A DNA stretch of 64,000 bases from Niallia sp. XMNu-256 (GCF_036670015.1 NZ_CP137636.1:3574501-3638500); one strand, 5' to 3'; numbered from the stretch's first letter, positions 20,401 through 29,078 are shown. Made by a program: numbers and translations. The notes: a model not told the origin generated them from the sequence alone.

Positions 20401-20692
20401 CAGATGTCTCTTCTGTTATTATTTCTTTTTGAGTTTCAGTCGCCTCAAGTTCTTGTGATACAAGGTTCTCTGTTTCTTCAAGGTCTTTTGGATCTTCAAC
20501 GGTTAACGAATCCTCAACAGCTTTCGGATCTTCAACGGTGGATTCTTCCTCAAGGACATTTACATCATTTTGTAGAGTTTCACCTTGTTGGTTTGATTCG
20601 GTCTCCGTCTCTGACGCAACTGCAGCCGGACTAACTATTGAGAAAATAAAAACGATAATGAGGCATATATAAAGCCATCTTCTCCTACTCAA
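17447..20692 (-). CDS. Leucine-rich-repeat / Fn3-like cell-wall protein with an LPVTA sorting signal
   Basis: Large surface protein of internalin-like build. After a signal peptide (about 1-27) there is an acidic Glu/Thr/Ser-rich region to about 145. Three modules follow, each an entry motif (F-D-L-I-LGL), SDS22-type 22-residue leucine-rich repeats with LT-L-L--N-I-DL-PL, and an Fn3-like beta domain ending in TYEI-L-AY-style text. The third module has the most repeats. A DEDEQDQEQDQEQD acidic stretch precedes the anchor: LPVTA at about residue 1048, a hydrophobic helix and the tail YRRKNA. The TTG at 20692 is chosen because the GTG upstream overlaps the AAGGGGG site. No sortase gene is in the window. 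The role is probably adhesion or protein binding, but the ligand is unknown. Confidence 0.88.
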   Translation of the reverse strand: MSRRRWLYICLIIVFIFSIVSPAAVASETETESNQQGETLQNDVNVLEEESTVEDPKAVEDSLTVEDPKDLEETENLVSQELEATETQKEIITEETSVVQEEQSSKEVSIETNDQESTIQKVEEEELETEDSIQEEAGETVVFKDKNLEKLIREDLGLRKKPITKQDLQNLESLYIADLYGDINSLVGLEHAVNLTYLDIESVSINDLSVLRSLQHITELTLTHLPVSNIDVLDQLPALETLYIGYLDVDLAQNPVIQSLQAKGVKVQILEGLYIDLYKVSESSATISWGHYSLESIDKYELYVDGKLKKTFKSDESEYRLTGLEPNTIYQLELKAISGSKVVDIHEVELITLGKPTGNPIKFPDPNLKLGIQEELGIEREVYESDLEGLTELYLGYMDIGSLTGLEKAKNLTTLMIYENNIEDLTPLIGLEKLTTLHLEGNPLSDKAVLKKLDQVESLSISYSAFNDLTFLTEMARLQEVYVYGSVELEENKRFREEVEFLESHQITVHLELGEGIYIDLSPDYVNESKIGLSWTVWTEEDEFITPDKYVLSVNGKEETLNGDVTSKVLSNLTPNTEYEIVLKAYIDGSLAGKAYLTETTRDLPTGNVVHFKDPKLEQAIKDTLGLDRDLRESDIENLETLSLPSSSISDLSGLEKATNLMDLTLSGNKIKDLTPLKNLTNLVLLDLSKNPIEDLSPLADLEALDYLDLSEIKTRDFKALSGLSNLSYLSLSKNKMNNIAELTKITSLVYLDLYDNNISNLNGIEQLANLDSLHLGKNPISDFSPLSKLNLTSLEIPNTNLTSLEWIKSMTGLEALSISGNPIKDLSPLKNLENLYFLSISNTNVDDISILLELPNLIYVSMYKMSKLDLTEDSEAMEIIRTLEENDVFVAYDGVSMGFLELTSIESTDRSIAVSWFSELNELVTEYRVYLDGELVTELDNSQNTYVINDLAPNTEYEITIEAYFKGELIDRVSEVVMTKEAIKKPGQDDKDEDEQDQEQDQEQDLDETVTIPKDNSSSTKGEPNSNGKGAVPVKAESDTTKKGHSLPVTATNSFNLILVGLVVVLVGGAMLLVYRRKNA

Positions 20693-20833
20693 CTCCCCCA
20701 CTCCCCCTTATATAAAATTAACTTTTACAGGAATATTATACTAATTTTACAGATTTAGGGATATGCCTTTTTTAAAAATATTGTTACTTATTTATATATC
20801 GTGTCAAATTTTCGTTATTTTTAAAAAATTCAT

Positions 20834-20868
20834 TAAAAAATCCCTCTCTACCCGTGCTCAAGAGGGAT
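20834..20868 (-). terminator. Intrinsic terminator of the ger operon
   Basis: An 8-bp perfect stem (20840-20847 / 20861-20868) is followed by TTTTTT on the minus strand. It lies downstream of the small fourth ger gene. Confidence 0.8.
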
Positions 20869-20898
20869 CAAATTTTAGAGGAAGTACAAACAATTGTA

Positions 20899-20918
20899 TT
20901 AATCAAACGATTGATTAA
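20899..20918. promoter_or_regulatory. Palindrome TTAATCAA-ACGA-TTGATTAA, copy 1 (3' end of ger operon)
   Basis: Perfect 8-bp arms around a 4-bp centre, 8 bp downstream of the small ger gene stop and before the terminator. Near-identical sites occur at 25160, 25216 and 49587. The form is that of a TetR-type operator, but the regulator is not in the window. Confidence 0.55.
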
Positions 20919-20926
20919 ATACAAAC

Positions 20927-21085
20927 CTATTTCAATCGAACCATGAATGAAAAAATTCCGATCAACAAACCGACTAAAGCCATTCCTGTGGCTCCTAGCT
21001 TGTTTTTATTTTTTACTAAATAAAAGGCGTACCAAAAACTATAAACGAGACCGAATACAACAATAGTCCAAAAGAGGATTTCCAT
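20927..21085 (-). CDS. Small membrane protein, fourth gene of the ger operon
   Basis: A 52-residue frame beginning MEILFWTIVVFGLVYSFW and ending MVRLK, with two hydrophobic segments separated by KNKNKLG. It starts 3 bp after the gerC-like stop, with AAGGTGA about 10 nt upstream, so translation is probably coupled. Small two-helix membrane proteins accompany some gerA-family operons and can modulate receptor function; that role is inferred from position only. Confidence 0.7.
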   Translation of the reverse strand: MEILFWTIVVFGLVYSFWYAFYLVKNKNKLGATGMALVGLLIGIFSFMVRLK

Positions 21086-21088
21086 TTG

Positions 21089-22348
21089 TTAATCTTTCAC
21101 CTTCTCGATATCCGATTCTCTCAATTGTTTACCGAACCCTGTTAATTCAATATCCATCGTTACTTCGACATCCGCAAAAGGATATTGTTTGTTATTCCAA
21201 TCCCATTCTTCATACTCTTTGACCGAAAGAAATAAGGGACGGACATATAGAGACCAATAGAATGGTTCTGCCTTGTATTCCTGTTGCGTTTTTTTAATGA
21301 GTTTCTCAGCATTTTCTTTCATTTTCCTTTCTAATGCCGCTTTTAACTTTTTTTGATTTTCCAAATTTTCGGCATAGTTGATCATACTAGGAACGGATAG
21401 GACCTTTATTTCAACTGGATAGTTTACTTCTATTTTAGGCGGACCGTTTCTCAACCTGACTTTCACCCTCGTTGGTTTTATTTTCTGGATTCTCACCGTG
21501 ATCTTTGACCTTTTATCCAAGGGGTCTTGAAAGCTGGAAAAAAGATCTCTCGATTTTACAGTGTTATCCAATAATCGTGTGATCCTCGTTTCTTCCCCAT
21601 TTAATTTGCCAATCATTTTTCCTTCCTTAAATACAGCCGAACCGATCAACTGGACAGGATTCCCTCCTCTTTTTGGCACCTGGCCTGCTACATATTGATC
21701 TTCATCTTGGAACTTCATTCCCTTTTTTCCTTCGTTAACTGATCCATACATCGCAAGAAATAGGTCGGCATCGCCATCTGTAATTGCAAAAAATCGATTA
21801 ATCGTTGACTCAGGAACTAATCCTGTTTCCATTGCACGGTCAATCAAAAATTGGTAATAACGATGCGGTCTGATCATCAGTTCAGGAGTATTTTTTTTAA
21901 TAAAGTCAACGGCCTTTCCTTCTGAAACAATAATACTCACTTCTCTCCGAATTTCTCTCTCTTTGATCGCTGTACTTAGTAGCCGATAAAAAACATCCGT
22001 TTTTGCTAACTCTTCTGAGACAATCAATACTTTGTTATGACTAAAGGAGATTTCCCTTGTCACCGAAGAGTTAGCCATGTTTCGAGCAACGACAAAATCC
22101 GGTGCTGTTACCGTGATTACATCCGTGCTTTCTGCTTCCATTGACGGAGACGCTCCTTTAACGTTTAGTTTTGGATTGGAAAATTGAAAGGTGACATCAA
22201 CGGCTTGTTCTTTTTCGATATCGACCCCGCTCGGAAGGTCCAGCCCGATTGCTTCCACATAAGACCTTTCTTCGATCTCTTTTTTGTCCCAACAACCTGT
22301 AAGTATAAACAATGAAAACAATAGAAATAAAAACATCCACCTTATCAT
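21089..22348 (-). CDS. Germinant receptor lipoprotein, GerC (GerAC) family
   Basis: C subunit of a spore germinant receptor, anchored by lipid at the outer face of the inner spore membrane. The signal ends in the lipobox LFILTGCWDKKEIEER, the classic GerAC start. Later blocks such as RPHRYYQFLIDRAMETGLVPES and the C-terminal EWDWNNKQYPFADVEVTMDIELTGFG fit the family, and its length (about 420 residues) is usual or slightly long. The ATG at 22348 is chosen for the GGAGAGAAGGA site before it; it overlaps the gerB-like stop by 4 bp (ATGA). Confidence 0.9.
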   Translation of the reverse strand: MIRWMFLFLLFSLFILTGCWDKKEIEERSYVEAIGLDLPSGVDIEKEQAVDVTFQFSNPKLNVKGASPSMEAESTDVITVTAPDFVVARNMANSSVTREISFSHNKVLIVSEELAKTDVFYRLLSTAIKEREIRREVSIIVSEGKAVDFIKKNTPELMIRPHRYYQFLIDRAMETGLVPESTINRFFAITDGDADLFLAMYGSVNEGKKGMKFQDEDQYVAGQVPKRGGNPVQLIGSAVFKEGKMIGKLNGEETRITRLLDNTVKSRDLFSSFQDPLDKRSKITVRIQKIKPTRVKVRLRNGPPKIEVNYPVEIKVLSVPSMINYAENLENQKKLKAALERKMKENAEKLIKKTQQEYKAEPFYWSLYVRPLFLSVKEYEEWDWNNKQYPFADVEVTMDIELTGFGKQLRESDIEKVKD

Positions 22349-23439
22349 GTTGTCCTTCTCTCCTTGATTTTTGTCATGATCCATAGGAGCAGAGGTAAAG
22401 ATAGTAATAAGTATTTAAAGTAGACGATTGTATTCTTTCGGATCGCGAACATATTAACCTCATTGCTTTCCGGTATCAAAGCTATAATTAATATGAGAAG
22501 CGTAATCGGCATGAGGGCATGTTCAAATTCCTTTATTGAAAAAAGATACCCAAAAATTTTACCGATGACATAAATATAAACGATAAACTTCACAAACACG
22601 CCTATGAGCCAAAAGGTAATAAAAAACGTGTCTATATTGGTAATGGTTCTTCCTAGAGTAACAATCCGAATGGCTTCATTTAAGGGAAACGTAATTCTTT
22701 CAATACTTCTATAGTCAAATACCCACACATACGAGAGATACATTAAAGCCATTAACAAAGCAACAAAGATTAACGAGCTATATAAACTTCTCGTATACGT
22801 TTTATGATTTTTCACATACGGATACATGATCGCAAATACAAATGGGTCTAAATACAAAGAAGTATATCGAAAGCTGGCCTTTGCAATTTCCCACTGCCCC
22901 GTACCAAATAGGGGGAACATTCGATTAAAGGTTGCCTCCCTATACATTAAAAACATTAATAAACCTAATCCCAATAAGACATAAGGAAAGGCCGTCCATG
23001 CAATGGAACCCACCACTTCCCACCCTTTCTTTGCCCCCCACATACAAAGGAATAGAAAAAGTAAGCATAGGATGAACAAGGGGGTATTTGGAAAGTTAAT
23101 TGTAATCAATTGTGTCATATAACTCCTTGAATCAGTTGCTGTATTAAGGGTCGTAAAGAACAGTATAATGAAGGCAATGACAAAAGCGATGGGTCTACCG
23201 AGGGTTAACTCTGCAACCTCCAAAATATGTTTAGACTTGTATTTTTTTAATACATAATTTAATAAAAGCAGAGATGGGATGGTAAGCAAAAAAGAGCCGA
23301 TGACAATTATCCATGCTGCATTAAGCCCCTCTCTAAAAAGGAAGACCGTGCTCATGTCTGCGGACTTTGAACCAGTTGTGAAAAAGATGATTGAAAAAAA
23401 TTCCTTAAATCCCATTTGGTCTTGTTCATCTTTTCTCAA
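22345..23439 (-). CDS. Germinant receptor permease-like subunit, GerB (GerAB) family
   Basis: Predicted 10-helix membrane protein of the APC-like spore permease family, the subunit that binds small germinants in GerA-type receptors. It has the N-terminal FKEFFSIIFFTTGSKS region and the helix pattern of GerAB proteins over about 364 residues. A TTG at 23439 is preferred because GGGTGA lies about 5 nt before it; GTG three codons earlier and ATG eight codons later remain possible. It sits between the A- and C-type genes with very short spacing. Confidence 0.88.
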   Translation of the reverse strand: MRKDEQDQMGFKEFFSIIFFTTGSKSADMSTVFLFREGLNAAWIIVIGSFLLTIPSLLLLNYVLKKYKSKHILEVAELTLGRPIAFVIAFIILFFTTLNTATDSRSYMTQLITINFPNTPLFILCLLFLFLCMWGAKKGWEVVGSIAWTAFPYVLLGLGLLMFLMYREATFNRMFPLFGTGQWEIAKASFRYTSLYLDPFVFAIMYPYVKNHKTYTRSLYSSLIFVALLMALMYLSYVWVFDYRSIERITFPLNEAIRIVTLGRTITNIDTFFITFWLIGVFVKFIVYIYVIGKIFGYLFSIKEFEHALMPITLLILIIALIPESNEVNMFAIRKNTIVYFKYLLLSLPLLLWIMTKIKERRTT

Positions 23440-23463
23440 AAAAATCACCCATCTTTACTGTTT

Positions 23464-24987
23464 TCAACCCTTATCTTTCGTTACATCTTTTGTTTTTGTA
23501 AAAGCAGGTCTAAACCTCTCGTTTGTCAGCAGTTTTCGAAATACCGTATCTTGAGATGATTGGTATTTTGGGGTAAGCGGTGCTAGATAGGGGACTCCGA
23601 AACTTTTTAGGCCTGTTAAATAAATCATACAAGCGACAAAAACAAAAACCATTCCAAAGATCCCAAATAAGCCTGCGGCCAGAAGAAAGATAAACCGTGC
23701 AATTCTGATCATATAACCAAGACTTAAATCACTAATCGCATAGGAGGATAATCCAGATAATGCGACAACAATGACCACAATTGGACTGACGACATTCGCT
23801 TCAACGCCCGCTTGTCCTAAAATTAAAGCCCCTACAATCCCGATGGTCGGACCAATTGGAACAGGGACACGGATTCCTGCCTCTCGGATGAGCTCGAAGG
23901 AAATTTCAAGTAGGATCAGCTCTAATATGGCAGGAAAAGGCACCATTTCCCGTTCCCCTGCAATCGCTAATAATAAATCGGTTGGAAGCATCTCAATGTG
24001 ATAATTCGTAATCGCAATATAGGCAGCAGGCGTAAATAAAGTAATAAACATTGCCAAAACGCGAAGTAATCTCGTAAAATTCCCATAGATAAAACGTAAA
24101 TAATGGTCATCACCTGTATGATAAAAAGACCAAAATGTCGCTGGTGTCACAAGGGCAAACGGGGAATTATTCATAACGACGATGACATAGCCATCCTCTA
24201 TAAAAGAAGCCGCCCGGTCTGGCCGCTCCGTTTGTAAAATGGTTGGAACTAAACTTCTCTTTCGGTCCTCTATATGTTGAATTAACAGACTTAGATTTTG
24301 CACAGCGTCTTTAGTGATGGATCCAATTCGCCCTTTTACTTGGTTTAAGACTTTTTCACTTGCTAGTTCTTTATTGTAAATCAGATAGACCTCATTGTTT
24401 GACCGTGCCCCAATTGTCATTTTTTCGACCATAAAGTCTTCACTGTGAATTTTCTTACGAATCAGAGATATATTTACATCTGCCTTTTCAACAAAGGATT
24501 CTTTAGGCCCCAATAAGGTCGTTTCATTTTGCGGCTTTTCGACACTCCTGCCGGCTACCTTTCCCGTTTTAAAGAGATAGGCTTCAATACGCCCCTCCAC
24601 TAAAAGCAACGTGTCTCCTATATTCACATCTCCAACCGCTTTGTCGATTTCTTTTTCTTCTTTAACACTGCTAATACTGACCAATGAGGGAACATCATGA
24701 ATGACTTCATCGGTTTTTAACAACGGTCTGATGATTTCAGATTCAATCAGCTTCGTATCTGTCAAGGATGGGATATATACTAAGACAGCCTTCTTCCCCA
24801 TCCCATGAATGATAAATTCTCTTACCATAAAATCCATGTTTGATGGGAATGAATAAAGCTGCTTCAACCGAGTTAAATCTTTCTCTAACTCCCCACAAAA
24901 GTACTTTCCCTTTTCAGAATGAGAGAACCTTTCTTGATTGCGATCTATTCGATTAGTTTTTTTGAAAAAAGGATTTGCCATATTCAT
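23464..24987 (-). CDS. Germinant receptor subunit, GerA (GerAA) family
   Basis: A subunit of the receptor: a hydrophilic N-terminal half and a C-terminal half with about five or six membrane helices. Family blocks include DVNIGDTLLLVEGRIEAYLF, VEKPQNETTLLGPKESFVE, GARSNNEVYLIYN, PTILQTERPDRAASFIEDGYVIVVMNNSPFAL and VPIGPTIGIVGALILGQAGVEANVVSPIVVI. At 507 residues it is of usual length. Two ATGs two codons apart could start it: AGGAG is 4 nt from the first and 10 nt from the second (24981). The germinant recognised cannot be predicted. Confidence 0.92.
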   Translation of the reverse strand: MNMANPFFKKTNRIDRNQERFSHSEKGKYFCGELEKDLTRLKQLYSFPSNMDFMVREFIIHGMGKKAVLVYIPSLTDTKLIESEIIRPLLKTDEVIHDVPSLVSISSVKEEKEIDKAVGDVNIGDTLLLVEGRIEAYLFKTGKVAGRSVEKPQNETTLLGPKESFVEKADVNISLIRKKIHSEDFMVEKMTIGARSNNEVYLIYNKELASEKVLNQVKGRIGSITKDAVQNLSLLIQHIEDRKRSLVPTILQTERPDRAASFIEDGYVIVVMNNSPFALVTPATFWSFYHTGDDHYLRFIYGNFTRLLRVLAMFITLFTPAAYIAITNYHIEMLPTDLLLAIAGEREMVPFPAILELILLEISFELIREAGIRVPVPIGPTIGIVGALILGQAGVEANVVSPIVVIVVALSGLSSYAISDLSLGYMIRIARFIFLLAAGLFGIFGMVFVFVACMIYLTGLKSFGVPYLAPLTPKYQSSQDTVFRKLLTNERFRPAFTKTKDVTKDKG

Positions 24988-25159
24988 TTCGCTCCTAGAG
25001 AGGTGATGCGGTTAATTGTTCGGGTCTGATCGTACATTTTTATTTCCTATGTAAATAGACTCCACTTTAGGTATTCTTTGTCAAAGGAACAATTATTATG
25101 AAAGGAATTTGGGGTTGATTTTTAAAAGGGTTTTATTTCGTTATAGGCGAACAAAGGGG

Positions 25160-25179
25160 TTAAACAAACGATTGATTAA
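25160..25179. promoter_or_regulatory. Palindrome TTAAACAA-ACGA-TTGATTAA, copy 2
   Basis: One mismatch from the perfect palindrome at 20899. It lies about 175 bp upstream of the gerA-like start. Confidence 0.55.
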
Positions 25180-25215
25180 ACTGTTAATCCTTATTAAGAA
25201 ATGGGAACATACGGA

Positions 25216-25235
25216 CTAATCAATCGTTTGATTGA
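25216..25235. promoter_or_regulatory. Palindrome CTAATCAA-TCGT-TTGATTGA, copy 3
   Basis: Reverse complement of the same motif with two edge changes, 36 bp from copy 2. The pair looks like tandem operators upstream of the ger operon. Confidence 0.5.
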
Positions 25236-25327
25236 TAAACATAGAGAGGGCAGATAACTCTAGACTAGAGTCGTTTTGAAGAATTGTTTTGGCAGAAGTT
25301 TAAATCAATAAGGGGCTCCAATATCAG

Positions 25328-25558
25328 TTAATCATCACTCCCTCCACCTGAATCACCGCTATCTGTGCTCTCACTTTTCGAGTCGTCATGATGCTCGTAA
25401 AAGTATTGATCGGAATGAGGATCACCAGTATTTGTAAAGCTTGCATTTGGAAACACAAACAATCCTACGACTGCAATGATAATACCGAGGAGTTCTAGGC
25501 CAATAAAGAAAAGGATGATACCAAGTAAGATCACAAGGACACTCATGAACTTTTTCAT
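25328..25558 (-). CDS. Small membrane protein with acidic Ser/Gly/Asp tail
   Basis: A 76-residue protein with two closely spaced hydrophobic segments (about residues 5-22 and 24-38), then a hydrophilic tail rich in His, Asp, Ser and Gly ending GDSGGGSDD. I do not recognise the family. The start at 25558 is set by GGAGGTGG 6 nt upstream; a longer upstream extension of the frame has no such site. It is divergent from the M20 amidohydrolase gene. Confidence 0.65.
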   Translation of the reverse strand: MKKFMSVLVILLGIILFFIGLELLGIIIAVVGLFVFPNASFTNTGDPHSDQYFYEHHDDSKSESTDSGDSGGGSDD

Positions 25559-25746
25559 TCCCTTCCACCTCCTGTTGAAATGTAGTTCATCATATTCATG
25601 AGCTGCATTTTTTATTCTAAAGAATTCTCCTGTTTTGTTTTTTGACCAGGAGCCTTGCGCACCTTTAAATAGAGTTATAATATTATAAAAATAATATGAT
25701 TTTTTTCGAATAGAATGTAACAAATCATAAAGGAGATGAAACGACC

Positions 25747-26877
25747 ATGAAAAATCAATTAAAAGAGCTGGAAAATGAACTCTTTTCCATTTTCAATCAT
25801 CTCCATCAAAATGCGGAAATTAGCTGGGAAGAAGTAAAAACGACTGAATTTATTCGGATGCAATTGGAAAAGGAAGGATTCCGGACCCAGACGTTTGATG
25901 ATTGTACAGGTGTGATTGGAGAGATCGGGGAAGGTGATTTAACTGTTGCCATTCGAGCCGATCTAGATGCCCTCTGGCAGGAAAAGAACGGTGTCTGGCA
26001 GGCAGTTCATTCTTGTGGTCATGATGCTCATTCAACAATGGGGTTAGGGGTTGTAAAACTATTAAATAAAATTGGCTACAAGCCGCCTGGAAAGCTGAAA
26101 ATGATTTTTCAACCGGCTGAGGAAAAAGGAACTGGTGCCTTGAAAATGCTCGAAAAACGAGTACTAGATGATGTTGATTATTTGTATGGGGTTCACTTAC
26201 GGCCGATCCAAGAGGTACGAAGCGGCTATGCCTCCCCTGCGATTTGCCATGGAGCCGCTCAAGTGATCCAAGGGGAAATTAAAGGTTTAACTGCCCATGC
26301 AGCCCGACCTCATTTAGGGATTAATGCAATTGAGGTTGGGAGTAGCTTAATTGGAGCAATTGGCAACATTCATGTGGACCCCCAAATTGCGGCAAGCATT
26401 AAAATGACATCGTTTCATGCAGGTGGCCCAAATGGAAATATTATTCCTGACCGCGCAGAGTTCAACCTTGATTTACGGTCACAAAACAATGAGGTGATGA
26501 ATCAGCTAGAGTACAAACTGACACAAATCGCAGAAGGAATTGCAGCTACATACGATGCGGAGATTCATTTAAAATCAGACATTAAACTCGCTGCTGCTCA
26601 ACCCGATCCGGAGGCGATTAGCTTGATGTCAAGTGCGATTGTCGATACAATCGGCCAGCCGTTCTGTGCCCCGCCTGTTATTACTTCTGGCGGCGAGGAC
26701 TTTCACTTTTATTCGTTAATGAAAAAAGATTTGAAGTCAACGATGCTTGGTCTTGGGTGTGATTTGCAACCTGGCTTGCATCACCCAGATATGACCTTCC
26801 AACGTAAGGACCTGTTGACCGGAATAGAAATTTTAGCAAAAACCGTAATCAAGACTTTTGATAAAGCTCTTTTCTAA
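25747..26877 (+). CDS. M20-family amidohydrolase (AmhX-like; probable N-acyl amino acid deacylase)
   Basis: Zinc-dependent M20 peptidase-family enzyme that removes an acyl group from an N-acyl amino acid. Metal and catalytic landmarks: IRADLDALW, HSCGHDAHSTM, FQPAEEKGTGA, the dimerisation-domain GLTAHAARPHLGINA, SGGEDFHFY and the late LHHPD. The length (376) matches AmhX-type and N-acyl-L-amino acid amidohydrolases. The start has AAGGAGATG 8 nt upstream. It is followed by a GNAT acyltransferase and an N-acylamino acid racemase on the same strand; that trio matches the Geobacillus N-succinyl D-to-L amino acid pathway, where this enzyme would be the L-specific desuccinylase. The pathway role is inference from context. 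Confidence 0.87.
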   Translation: MKNQLKELENELFSIFNHLHQNAEISWEEVKTTEFIRMQLEKEGFRTQTFDDCTGVIGEIGEGDLTVAIRADLDALWQEKNGVWQAVHSCGHDAHSTMGLGVVKLLNKIGYKPPGKLKMIFQPAEEKGTGALKMLEKRVLDDVDYLYGVHLRPIQEVRSGYASPAICHGAAQVIQGEIKGLTAHAARPHLGINAIEVGSSLIGAIGNIHVDPQIAASIKMTSFHAGGPNGNIIPDRAEFNLDLRSQNNEVMNQLEYKLTQIAEGIAATYDAEIHLKSDIKLAAAQPDPEAISLMSSAIVDTIGQPFCAPPVITSGGEDFHFYSLMKKDLKSTMLGLGCDLQPGLHHPDMTFQRKDLLTGIEILAKTVIKTFDKALF

Positions 26878-27117
26878 AAGCTTTTAGAGAAAGAAACAAT
26901 GTTTAATTTTAAAAACGATATTGATTAAAAAAGAGCTGTAAATTAACTTAAAATGCGAAAAATACCTTATCGCAAAGTTAAAATGTCTCTTTGATTTTAA
27001 CAAAAACTTCAACGAAAACTCTGTTGAAAAACACGGGCCTAATCTGTTGGCCTGACGATAATAGAAGAAATAGGGACATCTCACCTTTTCTATACTACTA
27101 AAAGAGGCGATACAACA

Positions 27118-27942
27118 ATGGAATTGACAATCAAGAGATTAAAAGACATAGAAGACTTTGAAAAGGTACATGAGTTAGATTTAAAGATTTGGGGTGCAGA
27201 TCCAGTCCCTACCCACCAAACGATGACAGCGGCAAAAAATGGTGGTTTTGTGATTGGAGCTTTTGACGGGGATACATGTATTGGGTTTCAATATAGCTTT
27301 GCTGGATTTAAAGACGGAGAAGCCTATTTGTGCTCACATATGATGGGGATTGACCCGGACTATCAAAATCAAGGAGTCGGATCTCGCCTCAAACAAAGGC
27401 AAGCGGAGATTGCTAGACAAATGGGGTACAAGAAAATTCGTTGGACCTATGACCCGCTTGAAAGCCGGAATGGGTACTTAAACTTAACGAAGCTTGGGGC
27501 GATTTGTTCTGATTATGTTGAAAATTGCTATGGGGAGATGAAGGATGGCATCAATGCCGGTATGCCTTCCGATCGATTCCATGTAGAATGGTATTTAAAC
27601 GATCCTTATTTGGAAGAACGAAAAAATCGGTTTGCCCATTTGGAGGTTACTGAGAATGGACTTGTGCTCCATTGGAGACAGCGAGCAGATGGGCTTCCAC
27701 AAGCAGCAGAAGTCCGGAACAAAGATTATGTTGATGAACCTTACCTCTTTGTTCCGATTCCGGTTGAAAATCACAAGTTAAAAGAGACAGACCCACAGCT
27801 TGCACTAGACTGGCGTTATAAAACGAGAGAGGTGTTTGTTTCTCTATTTTCACAAGGCTGGGCTGCCTGTCATGTGATCCGCAAAAAGGACGAGCTTTGT
27901 GAGTATTATGTGCTTTGTAAACGGAGCGAATTGGGTTTATAG
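27118..27942 (+). CDS. GNAT N-acyltransferase (probable D-amino acid N-succinyltransferase)
   Basis: A 274-residue GNAT protein with the acyl-CoA binding pattern [24 protein letters not shown] (Q/R-x-x-G-V/S-G-like) in its N-terminal half, then [24 protein letters not shown], characteristic of a longer GNAT subfamily found beside N-succinylamino acid racemases. It starts with GAGGCGA 7 nt before ATG and ends 25 bp before the racemase gene. From the described Geobacillus pathway it would succinylate D-amino acids from succinyl-CoA. The substrate is inferred from neighbours. Confidence 0.82.
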   Translation: MELTIKRLKDIEDFEKVHELDLKIWGADPVPTHQTMTAAKNGGFVIGAFDGDTCIGFQYSFAGFKDGEAYLCSHMMGIDPDYQNQGVGSRLKQRQAEIARQMGYKKIRWTYDPLESRNGYLNLTKLGAICSDYVENCYGEMKDGINAGMPSDRFHVEWYLNDPYLEERKNRFAHLEVTENGLVLHWRQRADGLPQAAEVRNKDYVDEPYLFVPIPVENHKLKETDPQLALDWRYKTREVFVSLFSQGWAACHVIRKKDELCEYYVLCKRSELGL

Positions 27943-27967
27943 ATTAAAACAGTTGGAGGCATACAAC

Positions 27968-29074
27968 ATGAAATTAGATCGTGTCGTTTTAAGACATTTA
28001 CAGATGGAGATGAAATCTCCGTTCGCGACAAGTTTTGGTACGTTTAAAACAAAAGAGTTTATTTTAGTAGAAGCGATTGATGAAGACGGGGTTTCAGGCT
28101 GGGGTGAAGCAACCGCCTTTGATGCTCCGTGGTATAACGAAGAAACGGTAAAGACCAACTGGCATATGCTTGAGGATTTTCTAATCCCATTAAGCCTAAA
28201 AGAAAAGATCCAACATCCAAACGAATTGAACGAGCGCTTTGCGTTTATTCGGAAAAATAATATGGCCAAAGCAGCCATTGAAGGCGCTGTTTGGGATCTC
28301 TACGCAAAAAAACAGCAGCAACCATTAAGTAAGCTGATTGGCGGCAAGAAGAAGGAAATCGAAGTTGGGATTTCGATCGGCATTCAAAAAAATGTGGACG
28401 AACTGCTTTCCTTAATCGACGGGTATGTGGCAGAAGGTTATCGCCGCATGAAGGTAAAAATTAAGCCAGGCTGGGATGTGGATGTGATTGCTGCAATCCG
28501 GAATAAATTCCCTGATATCCAGTTAATGGCAGATGCTAATTCTGCCTATACATTAGCTGATATCGATTTACTGAAGCAACTGGATCCATTCAATTTAACG
28601 ATGATTGAGCAGCCACTCGCATCTGATGATATTATCGACCATGCGACTTTACAAAAGCATGTGAAAACCCCGATCTGTTTAGACGAAAGCATCCATTCTG
28701 TTGAGGATACAAGAAAAGCCATCCAACTAGGAAGCTGCGGGATTATTAACATTAAGATCGGTCGAGTTGGCGGGATTACAGAATCAATTAAAATTCATGA
28801 TCTTTGTAAGGAACATGGAATTCCCGTTTGGTGTGGCGGCATGCTTGAGGCGGGTGTTGGACGAGCCCACAATATAGCGATTACAACATTAGATCAGTTT
28901 ATATTGCCAGGCGATACAGCAGCCTCCTCCCGTTATTGGGAACGAGACATCATTGACCCTGAAGTAACAATGAAGGATGGCATCATCACCGTTCCAGACG
29001 CACCTGGAATTGGCTATAAAGTCAATCGTCAAGTGGTTGATCAATATACAACTTATAGTAAAACGTATCGGTGA
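27968..29074 (+). CDS. N-succinylamino acid racemase / o-succinylbenzoate synthase family enzyme
   Basis: Enolase-superfamily enzyme of the MenC/NSAR branch. Counting from the chosen start, all catalytic residues fall at the standard numbers: the KxK pair Lys162/Lys164 ([10 protein letters not shown]), metal ligands Asp189 (ADANSAY), Glu214 (IEQPL) and Asp239 (CLDES), and general base Lys263 (NIKIGRVGG). The ATG at 27968 is set by GGAGG at 8 nt; the frame continues upstream but overlaps the GNAT gene. No other menaquinone genes are nearby, so the role as racemase with the flanking GNAT and M20 enzymes is more likely than o-succinylbenzoate synthesis, though such enzymes often do both. Confidence 0.9.
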   Translation: MKLDRVVLRHLQMEMKSPFATSFGTFKTKEFILVEAIDEDGVSGWGEATAFDAPWYNEETVKTNWHMLEDFLIPLSLKEKIQHPNELNERFAFIRKNNMAKAAIEGAVWDLYAKKQQQPLSKLIGGKKKEIEVGISIGIQKNVDELLSLIDGYVAEGYRRMKVKIKPGWDVDVIAAIRNKFPDIQLMADANSAYTLADIDLLKQLDPFNLTMIEQPLASDDIIDHATLQKHVKTPICLDESIHSVEDTRKAIQLGSCGIINIKIGRVGGITESIKIHDLCKEHGIPVWCGGMLEAGVGRAHNIAITTLDQFILPGDTAASSRYWERDIIDPEVTMKDGIITVPDAPGIGYKVNRQVVDQYTTYSKTYR

Positions 29075-29078
29075 AACG

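Larger units (their letters stand above)
24988..25327. other. Upstream region of the ger operon
   Basis: A 340-bp non-coding stretch holding the ger promoter region and two palindromes (listed separately). I looked for the sigma-G pattern expected for germination genes and saw only weak partial matches (for example GAATA near 25070), so I do not call a promoter. Confidence 0.4.
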
